Assembly (NCBI RefSeq): GCF_003363715.1
Contig: NZ_QREV01000005.1
Span: 107,095-171,094 of the forward strand
Origin: Parabacteroides acidifaciens
GTDB lineage: Bacteria > Bacteroidota > Bacteroidia > Bacteroidales > Tannerellaceae
Reading direction: 5' to 3'
Length of the DNA: 64,000 nt
The translations under genes were made by a program, and so were the position numbers. The notes under the pieces are model-generated. The model worked only from the letters and a program-made list of their open reading frames with translations. It was not told where the DNA came from and did no database searches. This document shows, one piece after another, positions 33,324 to 43,291 of this stretch (position 1 is its first letter; every line of letters starts with the position of its first letter).

Positions 33324-34157
33324 ATGAAAACATTTACATTGGTTCCAATAGGGGGATTAGGAAATAGGATTAATGCTATTTGTTCTGCAATAGTATATTG
33401 TCAACAGCATAATCGTGCGTTAAAAATATATTGGTTTAAGGACCCTACTCTTAATTGCCCTGTAGGGGACTTGTTTTCATTAGATCCTCGTTTGCAGAAT
33501 GTAGAACTAATAGATGGGAATTTTTGGGATTATTATAAAATAGATAAACCGAGGAAACGAAATTTGTGGATTCCACAAATTTATCAAAAGCATGCTTTTG
33601 ATAAACGGATATTAGATAGTGATGTTTTTAAGGTTATATCAAATCATGAATGTGTCGATTTTGGTGATTTAACTCAATTTCGCCATATTTATATGGTTAG
33701 TTATTGGCGTTTCTGGACAGATCCTAATATGTGGAAAATTATTAGAGTTAATCCTATGATTCAAAAAAAAGTTAATGACTTTTTATCTAATAATAATTTA
33801 AAAAGGAAGATCGGAATTCATATAAGGAGAACTGATAATGTGTATTCAGTTGAAGAGAGTCCAATAGAACTGTTTGAAAATGTTATTGTAGAAGAACTGA
33901 ATAAATGTGAAAATACTTTTTTTTATTTAGCATCTGACTCTGTTGAAGTTAAGAAGCGTTTAGTGAATAAGTTCGGAAATGTTATAAACACAAATTTAGA
34001 GCCAGCAGTAAGAAATTCTAGAGATGGAATTATTACTGCTTTTACAGAACTTAATATATTGTCAAAAATGGATAAGATTTACGCTTCTTCAAGAAGTTCA
34101 TTTTCCGAGTTAGCTCATTTCTTGTCGAATAATATTTTTAAAGAATTAAAGATATGA
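33324..34157 (+). CDS. Second HIR-motif transferase (fucosyltransferase-like)
   Basis: About 277 residues. It opens with LVPIGGLGNRINAICSAI, a GDP-sugar-transferase-like loop (GxGNR), and has HIRRTDN at 166-172 and a C-terminal IYASSRSSFSELAHFLS. The arrangement resembles GT11/GT23-like fucosyltransferases and differs from the preceding protein, so it is not a simple duplicate. ATG 33324 lies two bases after the previous stop; an in-frame ATG at 33306 is possible. It overlaps the next gene by ATGA. Confidence 0.6.
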   Translation: MKTFTLVPIGGLGNRINAICSAIVYCQQHNRALKIYWFKDPTLNCPVGDLFSLDPRLQNVELIDGNFWDYYKIDKPRKRNLWIPQIYQKHAFDKRILDSDVFKVISNHECVDFGDLTQFRHIYMVSYWRFWTDPNMWKIIRVNPMIQKKVNDFLSNNNLKRKIGIHIRRTDNVYSVEESPIELFENVIVEELNKCENTFFYLASDSVEVKKRLVNKFGNVINTNLEPAVRNSRDGIITAFTELNILSKMDKIYASSRSSFSELAHFLSNNIFKELKI

Positions 34158-35467
34158 AATATGTATTGAAAATTATGTGTGTTATAAAATCTATACTCCC
34201 ATATAGTTTTAAGAAGAGGTTATTAAATCTATTTTATTATTTTAGATTTCGATATAATTATTGGTTAAATCATAGTCGGTATTTGCATATTGAAAAAAGA
34301 ATTGCTAAACAGAAAAATATAAAAGTAGTTTTTTTTGTAACAAGTTCATATGAGTGGAAGGCGGATGAATTATATCTTTTGTTAGAGAATAGTCCTCGTT
34401 TTATACCATATATTGTTATCTGTCCAATTATTACTCAAGGTCAGTCTAAAATGATAGAAGATATTAAATCAGCCGAACTGTTTTTTTCAAAAAAACGGTA
34501 TCGTTATTATAATAGTTATAATAATGAGACTAAAAAATGGATGGATGTTAATAAAGAAATAATGCCAGATATTGTGTTTTTTGCTAGCCCATATAGAGGA
34601 TTAACGTTAAATAGATATTATATATATAACTATTCAAATAGTCTTTCTTGTTATATTCCCTATGGCTTTATGATTGCAAATATTGAGCAGCATCAGTTTA
34701 ATGAGTATTTTCATAATTTACTTTGGAAAGGTTTTTATGAGACAAATATACATAAAAAAATGGCAGCTAAATATGCATTAAATAGAGGTGAGAATATCAT
34801 TGTCTCTGGATATCCTCAATGTGATCAGTTTTGTAAATCTACTAGTTCCTATGATATGTCTGTATGGAAAAATACATCAAAAAGTATGAAAAGGCTGATT
34901 TGGGCGCCTCATCATACAATTGAAAAAAATAATGTTGATATCTCATATTCTAATTTTCTGGAATATGCAGATTTTATGTTGGAAGTAGCAGATAATTATT
35001 TTGATAAAATTCAAATAGCATTTAAACCTCATCCTCTTTTGAAATATAAGTTGTATGCTCATAAAGAGTGGGGAAAAGATAAGACTGATAATTATTTTGA
35101 ATGTTGGAGAACTAGAACTAATACTCAATTGGAAGAAGGTAATTATGTAGATTTGTTTATGACTTCTGACGGAATGGTTATGGATAGTATTTCGTTTATG
35201 GCCGAATATTTATTTACAAAGAAACCGAGTTTGTTTATGGTTGCAGGAAATACAAGATCTAATTTTAATGATTTTGGGAAATTAGTATTTGATTTATTAT
35301 ATAAATCTGACAGTAAAGAAACTTTGCTTTATTTTATTGATAAAATCCTTTTGGAAGGTGAAGATGTAAAGAAACAAGAACGATTAGATTTTTTAAATAC
35401 AGTATTATTACCTCCAAATCATCTTTCTGCATCACAAAATATTTTTAATACGTTAAATCAATTGTAA
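34154..35467 (+). CDS. CDP-glycerol glycerophosphotransferase-like protein
   Basis: 437 residues. The C-terminal two-thirds show WAPHHT (250-255), FKPHPLLK (290-297) and SDGMVMDSISFMAEYLFTKK (about 340-359), all features of the TagB/TagF family, which transfer glycerol- or ribitol-phosphate from CDP donors. The first 40 residues are basic and hydrophobic, suggesting membrane contact. Together with the HAD and nucleotidyltransferase genes that follow, it could attach a CDP-activated alcohol to the glycan. The donor is unknown. Confidence 0.75.
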   Translation: MKYVLKIMCVIKSILPYSFKKRLLNLFYYFRFRYNYWLNHSRYLHIEKRIAKQKNIKVVFFVTSSYEWKADELYLLLENSPRFIPYIVICPIITQGQSKMIEDIKSAELFFSKKRYRYYNSYNNETKKWMDVNKEIMPDIVFFASPYRGLTLNRYYIYNYSNSLSCYIPYGFMIANIEQHQFNEYFHNLLWKGFYETNIHKKMAAKYALNRGENIIVSGYPQCDQFCKSTSSYDMSVWKNTSKSMKRLIWAPHHTIEKNNVDISYSNFLEYADFMLEVADNYFDKIQIAFKPHPLLKYKLYAHKEWGKDKTDNYFECWRTRTNTQLEEGNYVDLFMTSDGMVMDSISFMAEYLFTKKPSLFMVAGNTRSNFNDFGKLVFDLLYKSDSKETLLYFIDKILLEGEDVKKQERLDFLNTVLLPPNHLSASQNIFNTLNQL

Positions 35468-35468
35468 T

Positions 35469-36068
35469 ATGATTAAATTTATATTTGACTTGGATGGGAC
35501 AATTACAAAACAAGAAACTTTGCCTCTAATAGCGGAAAACTTTGGCGTTCAACATGAAATTTCGCAATTGACTCAAGAAACTGTACAAGGGAATATCCCT
35601 TTTATTGAGAGTTTTATTCGACGAGTACATTTGTTGGGTGAACTTTCTGTTTCTTCAATCTCAAATTTGTTGATAAAAGTTCCTTTATACGATAGAGTTT
35701 TAGAGTTTATTAGAATGCATTTAGATGATTGTGTAATTGCTACTGGAAATCTTGATTGTTGGTCAGAACAACTAACAAGAATTGTTGGTTGTACAAGTTA
35801 TTTTTCACATGCAAGAGTAGAAATGGATAAGGTTGTTAAGCTGGAGACTATTCTTCGTAAGGAACAAATTGTTAGGATGTATAAAGAGCAAGGTTATAAA
35901 GTTGTATTTATTGGAGATGGAAATAATGATCTGGAAGCTATGCGCTTAGCAGATGTTGCAATTGCAACAGGCTTGACACATTTTCCATCAAAAAGTATAC
36001 TTCCTGTTTCTGATTATTTAATTTTTAATGAGATTACATTATGTCGTTTACTAAATCAGTTGTATTAA
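35469..36068 (+). CDS. HAD-superfamily phosphatase
   Basis: 199 residues. The motif I is FDLDGT (D7, D9), the motif II threonine is likely in IATGN (about 90-94), and the motif III/IV GDGNNDLEAMRLAD (149 on) closes the active site. The layout matches HAD-IB phosphoserine-phosphatase-like enzymes. It overlaps the nucleotidyltransferase gene by 28 bases, implying translational coupling and a shared pathway, perhaps removing a phosphate before or after CDP activation. Confidence 0.85.
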   Translation: MIKFIFDLDGTITKQETLPLIAENFGVQHEISQLTQETVQGNIPFIESFIRRVHLLGELSVSSISNLLIKVPLYDRVLEFIRMHLDDCVIATGNLDCWSEQLTRIVGCTSYFSHARVEMDKVVKLETILRKEQIVRMYKEQGYKVVFIGDGNNDLEAMRLADVAIATGLTHFPSKSILPVSDYLIFNEITLCRLLNQLY

Positions 36069-36679
36069 GTTGTGCTGGAATTGGTTCTAGATTGGGGCTT
36101 GGCCAAACAAAAGCCTTAATTAATATAAATGGAAAAACTTTGATTAGACTTCAATTAGAATTGTTGAAGGATGTTGAGGATCTAAGAATCGTTGTTGGTT
36201 ATCAAGCACATGATATTGTTGAAGAAGTTCTAAAGTATAGGACTGATGTTGTATTTGTTTATAACCATAATTACTTTGAAACCAAGACGGGCACAAGTTA
36301 TTATTTAGGGGCTAAAGACGCAAATGATTATGTTATAGAATGGGATGGAGATTTACTGGTACATCCCGATTCTATAAAAAGAATTTTAACTCAAGAAGGA
36401 GAGTTTATTTGTTATGCTGACCGAACATCAGAAGAAGCTGTTTTTGTACGCACAGATGAAATGGGTAATGTGCTTTCGTTTTCAAGAGCAAGTGGCTCAT
36501 ATGAGTGGACTGGCCCTGCCTGTTTGAAGCGCTCTAGAGTTCATTATACATCAGAAAATGTATATAATCAACTAGAACCATATCTGCCTATCAGAGGTTT
36601 AAAAATAGAAGCGTATGATATTGATACATATGAAGATTATAAAAATGTTATTCGTCGTATTCAAGAATGGAAAATTTAA
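36041..36679 (+). CDS. Sugar/alcohol-phosphate nucleotidyltransferase
   Basis: 212 residues of the NTP_transferase fold. The signature SCAGIGSRLGLGQTKALI (10-27) differs from the standard GSRL-x-P-K by having QTK, and VIEWDGDLL (about 103-111) carries the metal-binding aspartates. Small enzymes like this make CDP-choline, CDP-glycerol or NDP-sugars (LicC-like). Linked to a HAD phosphatase and a CDP-glycerol-transferase-like gene, a cytidylyltransferase is the best guess. Confidence 0.75.
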   Translation: MSFTKSVVLSCAGIGSRLGLGQTKALININGKTLIRLQLELLKDVEDLRIVVGYQAHDIVEEVLKYRTDVVFVYNHNYFETKTGTSYYLGAKDANDYVIEWDGDLLVHPDSIKRILTQEGEFICYADRTSEEAVFVRTDEMGNVLSFSRASGSYEWTGPACLKRSRVHYTSENVYNQLEPYLPIRGLKIEAYDIDTYEDYKNVIRRIQEWKI

Positions 36680-37317
36680 TGATAAATAATGCTCTTGCGA
36701 TTAAGTTCTGGAAACAGAGAGCTCAAAATGTTATAGATCCAAAAGTCGTAAAGGTGAACTCCTGTAATGATTTTACATCGTATGATGTGAATTTTATATT
36801 AAAGTTTGTATGTAGTAAAACTACCCTTTTAGATATAGCTTCAGGAACAGGAATGACCATAAACAAACTGTATGACAAAGTATTAAAAATTGTTGCTGTT
36901 GAAAAATTTTCTCAGTTTACAAAAGAAATTATACAATCTCCTAATATTGAGATTTATAATGAAGATATATTGACTTTTGCAATTGATGAAAAATTTGATT
37001 TAATAACAATGTTTGGAATTGTTCAGTATTTTAACGAAGAGGAGGTGAAAAATATCTATGAAAAATATTATAATTATTTATTGCCTTCTGGTCATTTGAT
37101 AATAAAAAGCCAATTCGGTTTGAAAGAAACTGTTACGATTTCAGGGTATTCATCTGAAATTAAAACTGATTATTATTCGCAATATAGAACTCTGGATTTG
37201 GAAGTAAATATGTTGCGTAAAGTAGGATTTAAAAATATTGTTTCTTATGATATTTATCCACCTGAGTGTAATCGTTGGAGCAACACTCATTTCTATGCGA
37301 TAGTTGCTGAAAAATGA
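36679..37317 (+). CDS. Class I SAM-dependent methyltransferase
   Basis: About 212 residues from the ATG that overlaps the previous stop as TAATG; an in-frame ATG four codons upstream (36667) is also possible. Motif I is LLDIASGTGMTINKLYD, with IVAVEKFSQFTKEI and FDLITMFGIVQYF as the later motifs. The methyl acceptor is probably the sugar or alcohol of this locus. Ends with an ATGA overlap. Confidence 0.85.
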   Translation: MINNALAIKFWKQRAQNVIDPKVVKVNSCNDFTSYDVNFILKFVCSKTTLLDIASGTGMTINKLYDKVLKIVAVEKFSQFTKEIIQSPNIEIYNEDILTFAIDEKFDLITMFGIVQYFNEEEVKNIYEKYYNYLLPSGHLIIKSQFGLKETVTISGYSSEIKTDYYSQYRTLDLEVNMLRKVGFKNIVSYDIYPPECNRWSNTHFYAIVAEK

Positions 37318-37709
37318 AAACTGATATTTTTTTGTTACCCAAAATAGCCGATAAACGAGGTAATCTTTCTTTTTTTGAAGAGGAAAATCATTTGCCTTTT
37401 ATACTAAAGCGTGTTTATTGGATCTATGATGTTCCAGGCGGAGAGATTCGTGGTGGACATGCATATAGGCAGAATGAAGAGTTTATTGTAGCTTTGTCTG
37501 GTAGTTTTGATGTTGTAATTTCAGATGGTAAACAATCTAAAGTGTATCATTTAAATCGTTCATATAAAGGAGTCTATATTCCTAAAATGTGCTGGAGAGA
37601 ATTGGGGAATTTTTCAACTAATTCAGTGGCTTTTGTTGCAGCTTCAACACTATATGATGAAACTGATTATATTCGAGATTATGATGAATATAAGGAAATG
37701 GTAAAATGA
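37314..37709 (+). CDS. FdtA/WxcM-like cupin, paralogue 1 (second His replaced by Tyr)
   Basis: 131 residues of the sugar 3,4-ketoisomerase (QdtA/FdtA) cupin family: RVYWIYDVPGGEIRGGHAY, then SGSFDVVISDG and FSTNSVAFVAAS. The family active site normally reads RG-x-HAH; here the second histidine is Tyr (GHAY). This form is seen in capsule loci beside a normal copy, and may be inactive, regulatory or specific for another keto sugar. It overlaps its paralogue by four bases. Confidence 0.82.
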   Translation: MKTDIFLLPKIADKRGNLSFFEEENHLPFILKRVYWIYDVPGGEIRGGHAYRQNEEFIVALSGSFDVVISDGKQSKVYHLNRSYKGVYIPKMCWRELGNFSTNSVAFVAASTLYDETDYIRDYDEYKEMVK

Positions 37710-38122
37710 AAAGAACGTCAGTTTTTGATTGTACTCTTATTACTTTAGATAAACATCATCATGATAATGGGAACTTATCGGTAGTCGAAGGAGATGCTAC
37801 CCTTCCTTTTCCGATACGTCGTGTTTATTATTTATATGATGTTCCTGGGGGTGAATCTAGAGGAGGGCATGCACATAAAGAACTTTATCAGCTGATTGTT
37901 GCTGTTAGTGGAAGTTTTGATGTGACATTAGATGATGGTTTTGTTAAAAGGACGTTTTCCTTGAATCGTTCATATCAAGGACTGCTGGTTGTTCCGGGGA
38001 TTTGGCGTGAATTGAATAATTTTTCATCAGGGTCAGTATGCTTGGTATTGGCTTCTTTAATATATGATGAAAGTGATTATATAAGAAACTATAATGATTT
38101 TTTAGTTTATAAGAATGTTTGA
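37706..38122 (+). CDS. dTDP-4-oxo-6-deoxyglucose 3,4-ketoisomerase (FdtA/QdtA family)
   Basis: 138 residues with the complete RGGHAHK motif, RVYYLYDVPGG and SGSFDVTLDDG, the features of FdtA/QdtA. It should convert dTDP-4-keto-6-deoxyglucose to the 3-keto sugar for transamination by the FdtB-like enzyme at 39791. rmlA/rmlB, which would make its substrate, are not in the window. Whether the product is galacto (Fuc3N) or gluco (Qui3N) cannot be read with certainty. Confidence 0.88.
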   Translation: MKRTSVFDCTLITLDKHHHDNGNLSVVEGDATLPFPIRRVYYLYDVPGGESRGGHAHKELYQLIVAVSGSFDVTLDDGFVKRTFSLNRSYQGLLVVPGIWRELNNFSSGSVCLVLASLIYDESDYIRNYNDFLVYKNV

Positions 38123-39050
38123 AGTAAAAATATATTGTTCAGAAAAAATAGATTTGTGGGATCAGTTTGTACGAAAAGCTAAAAATTCTACTTTTTTATT
38201 TGAACGTAAGTATATGGACTATCATTCAGATCGTTTTTTGGATATGTCATTAATGATATATAAGAATGATGTACTATGTGCTTTATTACCTGCCAATAAG
38301 AAACGAGATATATTATATTCTCATCAAGGATTGACATATGGAGGATTATTATTGTCTTTCAAAATATCTGCAGAAGATGTTCTTTTGATATTTCAACAGA
38401 TAAATGTTTTTTTGAAAGATCATGGTATTACAAAGGTTATTTATAAAACGATACCTTGGATTTATCATGTTTGCCCGGCAGAAGAAGATCTGTATGCTTT
38501 ATTTAGATTACAGGCAAGATTAATAGGTCGAAATTTGTCTTCTACCATTATTCATTCACATATTCTAAAGTTCACTGAATCTCGTAAAAGTGGATTAAGA
38601 AAAGCTATAAAAAATAACATAAAGGTGAAAGAGTCTAATGATTTTGATTCTTTTTGGTATATATTATCCAATAATCTGAATCATAAATATGGTACTTCTC
38701 CTGTTCATAGTGTTGATGAAATAAAATTGTTGCATGAACGTTTTCCTGATCAGATTAAATTGTATGTGGCATTATTGGAACAAGACATTATTGCAGGTAC
38801 TGTCCTTTATATCACAAAACAAGTTGTCCATACTCAATATATTTCAGCAAATCCAATAGGAAAAGAATTGGGTGCACTTGATTTGTTGTTTGATCATTTA
38901 ATTAATTATGAATATTTGTCTTATCCATATTTTGATTTTGGTCAGTCTACAGAAGATAATGGGCTTTTTTTGAATCAGTCGCTTATTTTCCAAAAAGAAG
39001 GTTTTGGAGGAAGAGGAGTTGTTTATGATGTTTATGAATATGATTTGTAA
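38115..39050 (+). CDS. GNAT/FemAB-like acyltransferase
   Basis: 311 residues with a duplicated GNAT-like fold of the Acetyltransf_6 type (KSGLRKAIKNNIKVKES, then VALLEQDIIAGTVLYI, then HLINYEYLSYPYFDFGQST). In polysaccharide loci these proteins often acylate an amino group, so N-acetylation of the 3-amino sugar made by the FdtA/FdtB pair is plausible. The overlap with the isomerase gene is 8 bases, and the next gene follows directly. Confidence 0.75.
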   Translation: MFEVKIYCSEKIDLWDQFVRKAKNSTFLFERKYMDYHSDRFLDMSLMIYKNDVLCALLPANKKRDILYSHQGLTYGGLLLSFKISAEDVLLIFQQINVFLKDHGITKVIYKTIPWIYHVCPAEEDLYALFRLQARLIGRNLSSTIIHSHILKFTESRKSGLRKAIKNNIKVKESNDFDSFWYILSNNLNHKYGTSPVHSVDEIKLLHERFPDQIKLYVALLEQDIIAGTVLYITKQVVHTQYISANPIGKELGALDLLFDHLINYEYLSYPYFDFGQSTEDNGLFLNQSLIFQKEGFGGRGVVYDVYEYDL

Positions 39051-39788
39051 ATGGAACGGAATATAGAACAATATATACAAGATTATAAGTCTTCTGATTT
39101 TGAAAAAGTAATGGTTCATTATCGAAGACAACAGGTTTTGCAGTCAATAAATCAATATCCTCATCACCGAATTTTAGAAATAGGCTGTGGTGAACAGCCA
39201 TTGTTTACGGAAATTGCAGATTTTGATGAATATGTTGTAGTTGAACCTGCCTCTTATTTTTGTGACAAAGCCTTTGCCGTCGCTAACGGCAAATCCTGTA
39301 TAACAGTTATACAGGATTTTTTTGAAAATAGAGTAAATGAATTGTTAGAGAAACAATTTGATTTTATCGTGGTCAGCGCATTATTGCATGAAGTAATAGA
39401 TCCTCAAAGTTTATTAGATGGTATATATCAATGTTGTACTGATCAAACTGTTGTCCATATCAATGTACCTAATAGTAGGTCTTTTCATATGTTGTTGGCT
39501 TATGAATCTGGGATTATTCCTAAAATAGGATTACTTAGTGATCGTGCAAAGGTTTTACAGCAACATACAAGTTTTGATTTGGATTTGTTAAAGAGTTATG
39601 TTACAATTAATAAGTTTATAATATTGGATAGTGGGTCATATTTTATAAAACTATTTAATCATGAGAAAATGCAACGGATGATAGATATTGGAATATTAGA
39701 TTCCAATATATTGGATGGATTAAATCGTATGATAAAATATATGCCTGATGAAGGAGCTGAAATATATGTTAATGTAAAAAAGAAATAG
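39051..39788 (+). CDS. Class I SAM-dependent methyltransferase
   Basis: 245 residues. Motif I is [16 protein letters not shown], then [12 protein letters not shown] (acidic ribose-binding end) and [16 protein letters not shown]. It begins at the base after the previous stop. The second methyltransferase of the locus; the acceptor is unknown. The two methyltransferases share no obvious similarity outside the SAM fold. Confidence 0.85.
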   Translation: MERNIEQYIQDYKSSDFEKVMVHYRRQQVLQSINQYPHHRILEIGCGEQPLFTEIADFDEYVVVEPASYFCDKAFAVANGKSCITVIQDFFENRVNELLEKQFDFIVVSALLHEVIDPQSLLDGIYQCCTDQTVVHINVPNSRSFHMLLAYESGIIPKIGLLSDRAKVLQQHTSFDLDLLKSYVTINKFIILDSGSYFIKLFNHEKMQRMIDIGILDSNILDGLNRMIKYMPDEGAEIYVNVKKK

Positions 39789-39790
39789 TA

Positions 39791-40891
39791 ATGATTAAGT
39801 TCTTGGAGTTAAAAAAAATAACAGATAAATATTCAAATGAGATCCATGAGGCTGTTGCAAAGGTAATTGATTCGGGATGGTATCTACAGGGTGAGGCTGT
39901 TGCTTCCTTGGAGATAAATTATGCCCAATATATAGGAACGAAATACTGCGTTGGTGTTGCAAATGGATTAGATGCTTTAATTTTGATTCTTAGAGCATAT
40001 ATAGAATTAGGCATCATGAAAAAGGGAGATGAAATAATAGTTCCTGCCAATACATTCATTGCAACTATTTTAGCAATTACAGAAAATGGACTTGTTCCCG
40101 TTTTTGTAGAACCTCATTTGGATACATATCAAATTGACGATGCTCGAATTGAAGCTGTAATAACAGAAAAGACACGTGCAATTATGATTGTTCATTTGTA
40201 TGGACAATGTGCATATACAGCTAATATAGGAGAGTTATGTCGTAAATACTCTCTTAAGTTGATAGAAGATAATGCACAAGCTCATGGTTGCAAGTTTTTG
40301 GATAAGCATACAGGTTCCTTAGGGGACGCCGCAGGCCATAGTTTTTATCCAGGTAAAAATTTGGGCGCTTTAGGGGATGCTGGTGCTGTTACTACAAACG
40401 ATGAACAATTAGCTGAGACTATTCGTTCATTAGCAAATTATGGTTCTACTCAGAAGTATGTATTTCAATTTACTGGGCGTAATAGCCGGATTGATGAAAT
40501 ACAAGCTGCTATTCTTGATGTGAAGCTAAAGTATTTAGATGAAGATATATTGCAAAGGAGGAAAATTGCTCAATACTATATAGAGAATATTGTTAACCCT
40601 CTCATTGTTATACCTGTAGTCCCTAATTGGAATGCTCATGTTTTTCATATTTTCCCGGTGAGATGTAACAGAAGAGATGAACTGAAAAAGTATTTAGAAA
40701 AGAATGATATTCAAACAAATATTCATTACCCGATTCCTCCACACAAACAAGAATGCTATAAAGAATGGAATAATTTGTTATTTCCTATAACAGAACAAAT
40801 TCACCGAGAAGAGTTGAGCTTGCCGATGAGTCCTGTTTTGACAATCGATGAAGTTTCATATGTTGTTAATAAGCTGAATGAATTTGTATGA
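39791..40891 (+). CDS. DegT-family aminotransferase (FdtB/QdtB-like)
   Basis: 366 residues, PLP lysine K189 in [18 protein letters not shown], with the [12 protein letters not shown] and EDNAQAHG motifs. With the FdtA-like isomerase it should make a dTDP-3-amino-3,6-dideoxyhexose. The ending [19 protein letters not shown] is the normal C-terminus of the family. ATGA overlap with the next gene. Confidence 0.92.
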   Translation: MIKFLELKKITDKYSNEIHEAVAKVIDSGWYLQGEAVASLEINYAQYIGTKYCVGVANGLDALILILRAYIELGIMKKGDEIIVPANTFIATILAITENGLVPVFVEPHLDTYQIDDARIEAVITEKTRAIMIVHLYGQCAYTANIGELCRKYSLKLIEDNAQAHGCKFLDKHTGSLGDAAGHSFYPGKNLGALGDAGAVTTNDEQLAETIRSLANYGSTQKYVFQFTGRNSRIDEIQAAILDVKLKYLDEDILQRRKIAQYYIENIVNPLIVIPVVPNWNAHVFHIFPVRCNRRDELKKYLEKNDIQTNIHYPIPPHKQECYKEWNNLLFPITEQIHREELSLPMSPVLTIDEVSYVVNKLNEFV

Positions 40892-41847
40892 TTAATCTAA
40901 TTCGTATATCTGTTTATATTGTTTCTTATAATCAAGAGAAGTATATAAGACAATCGATAGAATCTGTTTTGGGACAATCTATTTCCCCTTATGAGATTTG
41001 TATCTTTGATGATCATTCTACAGATCAAACGTGGAATATTATTCAAGAGTATCAACAAATTTATCCAGATATTATAAAAGCATATCGGCATGAAGTAAAT
41101 CAAGGGATATTTAAAAATCTGAATTTTGCGGAGAGCCACCTTAATGGAAATTTAATAACAGCAGTGGCTGGTGATGACTTTATTATGCCTGGGTATTTTG
41201 AGGATGCTGTACGCTGCATAGAGCAAAATAATCTAGACCCAGATAAAGACAGTTTTATTATTGTTCCTAATATAATTAGTTTGCTGGAAGATGGAAGTGA
41301 GATTCGATATAGCAATGTGAAATATCAAGATAAGGATTTACTTTTTTTGCGTTTAAGAGGGCTAATAGATGATCGATATGGGTTGGTAAGTCGTTCTTCT
41401 TTTAATAAAACAAGTGCTTATATTGAAAATATAGGAATTCATTCTGATTTCGTTTGGGGGATTGATCGTTACCTTCATACAGATAAGGTTTTGTTTATTG
41501 ATGGGTATTATCCTGTCTACCGAATGGGGGTTGGTATAGTAAGCCGTACAAAAGAAATAGATTTTGCGCAATCTATGATTCAAGCAATCGATGTCATAGA
41601 GGAACAGTATAATGCAGATTTGACATATAAGGATCTCCGTTTTTTGAAGTATCTGCGTGCAAAGAGTGTATATCAGTTTCATAAGTCTTTGAAGACTTAT
41701 TTTTCTTTATTCTGGAATACAGTAATTAATATAGGAAATTTTGGGAATACAAGAAAACAGCTTAAAGCATTTATTTTTTTAGGACTACCTTATAGGCTTA
41801 AGCAATTATTATTTCGTAGTAAATATATAAAGTCTTTATCTAAATAA
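40888..41847 (+). CDS. Family 2 glycosyltransferase
   Basis: 319 residues with a GT-A fold at the N-terminus: [20 protein letters not shown], the acidic [10 protein letters not shown] (donor) and [10 protein letters not shown] (DxD-like). There is no transmembrane segment. It probably adds one sugar to the lipid-linked unit. It ends the tightly overlapping stretch; 229 AT-rich bases follow. Confidence 0.9.
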   Translation: MINLIRISVYIVSYNQEKYIRQSIESVLGQSISPYEICIFDDHSTDQTWNIIQEYQQIYPDIIKAYRHEVNQGIFKNLNFAESHLNGNLITAVAGDDFIMPGYFEDAVRCIEQNNLDPDKDSFIIVPNIISLLEDGSEIRYSNVKYQDKDLLFLRLRGLIDDRYGLVSRSSFNKTSAYIENIGIHSDFVWGIDRYLHTDKVLFIDGYYPVYRMGVGIVSRTKEIDFAQSMIQAIDVIEEQYNADLTYKDLRFLKYLRAKSVYQFHKSLKTYFSLFWNTVINIGNFGNTRKQLKAFIFLGLPYRLKQLLFRSKYIKSLSK

Positions 41848-41937
41848 GTCTTTTTATTGATCAGATTTGTGGATAACATACCTAATAGTCTATAGAAAAG
41901 GAGCTTTTCTTGTTGATAAATATAAAGTGTATTTCTT

Positions 41938-42027
41938 ATGTCAGATATTAAGAATAAGTGGATGAAAAGTAGAACAATATATATAGATTTAAAAGTTATA
42001 GAATCTTTAAAAGATAAGAATTTTTAG
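41938..42027 (+). other. 29-codon open frame in an AT-rich gap
   Basis: Starts MSDIKNKWMKSRTIYIDL and has no good ribosome site. It could be a gene remnant between two glycosyltransferase genes or chance. No family is recognised. Confidence 0.2.
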
Positions 42028-42076
42028 AAAGAATAGGTTCTGGTAAAAATAGATATTGGAGAATGATAAAAGGTAA

Positions 42077-43291
42077 ATGAATATTCTGATTTTAAATACA
42101 TCCGAACGTACCGGAGGGGCTGCAGTAGCAGCCGGACGTTTAGGTAAAGCTTTAAGAAAGGGTGGAATACCAGTAGATAAACTTGTCCGGGAGGATACAT
42201 GCTTAAACCGTTTTCGATTTTATTGGGAGCGGTTAATTATTTTTTTGTTTAATCATTTGAGTAGAAAGAACCTGTTTACAGTTTCCATTGCCAATACCGG
42301 AGTGGATGTCTCCAACCATCCTTTGGTAAAAGAAGCGGATATTATTCATCTTCATTGGGTTAATCAGGGATTTCTTTCATTAAAAGATATAAAGGCACTT
42401 ATCAAACTGGGTAAGCCGATTGTATGGACTATGCATGATATGTGGCCTTGTACAGGTATTTGTCATCATGCGAGGGATTGCGAAAAGTTTCAAACACGGT
42501 GTGAGGCTTGTTTCTTCTTGAACTCAAGGGGTAAAGATCTTTCAACTTTTGTTTTTGATAAAAAGCAAGCTTTATATAAAGATGCGAATATGACTTTTGT
42601 CGGTTGCAGTCAATGGCTTGCAAACCGAGCAAGGCAGAGTCGCTTGTTGCAAAATAAAACGGTTCTATCGATCCCGAATCCAATTGATATGAATATTTAT
42701 CATCCTATGGACCAGGGACAGGCTCGCCAATCTTTAGGATTGCCTTTAGGTAAGAAACTCTTGTTATTTGGGGCGTTGAATGTTACGGATAAACGAAAGG
42801 GGATAGACTATTTGATTGCAGCTTTGCAAGAAATAAAGAATCAAGATATTGAACTCGTTGTTTTTGGACAGGTAAAAGAAGATATTCGAAATCTTTTCTC
42901 TGTGCCGATTCATCCTATGGGTTATTTGTCTGATGAATCTAAGATTGTAGAGCTATATAATGCTGTAGATGTGTTTATAACCTCTTCCTTAGAGGAAAAC
43001 CTACCGAATACAATTATGGAATCGATGGCATGTGGAACCCCTTGTGTTGGATTTGAAATAGGTGGTATTCCGGAAATGATCGATCATAAAATAAATGGCT
43101 ATGTCGCAAACTATATGGATGCAAACGATTTCGCTAATGGTATCCAATGGATTTTAAACAATCCGAATCCTCAAGTTCTTTCAGATGCCTGTGTAAAGAA
43201 AGTGCAGGAAAATTATGCTGAACAAATAGTTGCAGAGAAATATCTTGCATTGTATCAGAATTTATTACATAATAGTGATGAAAGATTATAA
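42077..43291 (+). CDS. Family 4 glycosyltransferase
   Basis: 404 residues, GT-B fold. The N-terminal NTSERTGGAAVAAGRLGKAL and IHLHWVNQGFLS motifs and the C-terminal TSSLEENLPNTIMESMACG with the E-x7-E donor site are typical of WcaC/WbpH-like enzymes. Codon use here is less AT-rich than in the preceding genes. It overlaps the next gene by 14 bases if that starts at 43278. Confidence 0.93.
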   Translation: MNILILNTSERTGGAAVAAGRLGKALRKGGIPVDKLVREDTCLNRFRFYWERLIIFLFNHLSRKNLFTVSIANTGVDVSNHPLVKEADIIHLHWVNQGFLSLKDIKALIKLGKPIVWTMHDMWPCTGICHHARDCEKFQTRCEACFFLNSRGKDLSTFVFDKKQALYKDANMTFVGCSQWLANRARQSRLLQNKTVLSIPNPIDMNIYHPMDQGQARQSLGLPLGKKLLLFGALNVTDKRKGIDYLIAALQEIKNQDIELVVFGQVKEDIRNLFSVPIHPMGYLSDESKIVELYNAVDVFITSSLEENLPNTIMESMACGTPCVGFEIGGIPEMIDHKINGYVANYMDANDFANGIQWILNNPNPQVLSDACVKKVQENYAEQIVAEKYLALYQNLLHNSDERL

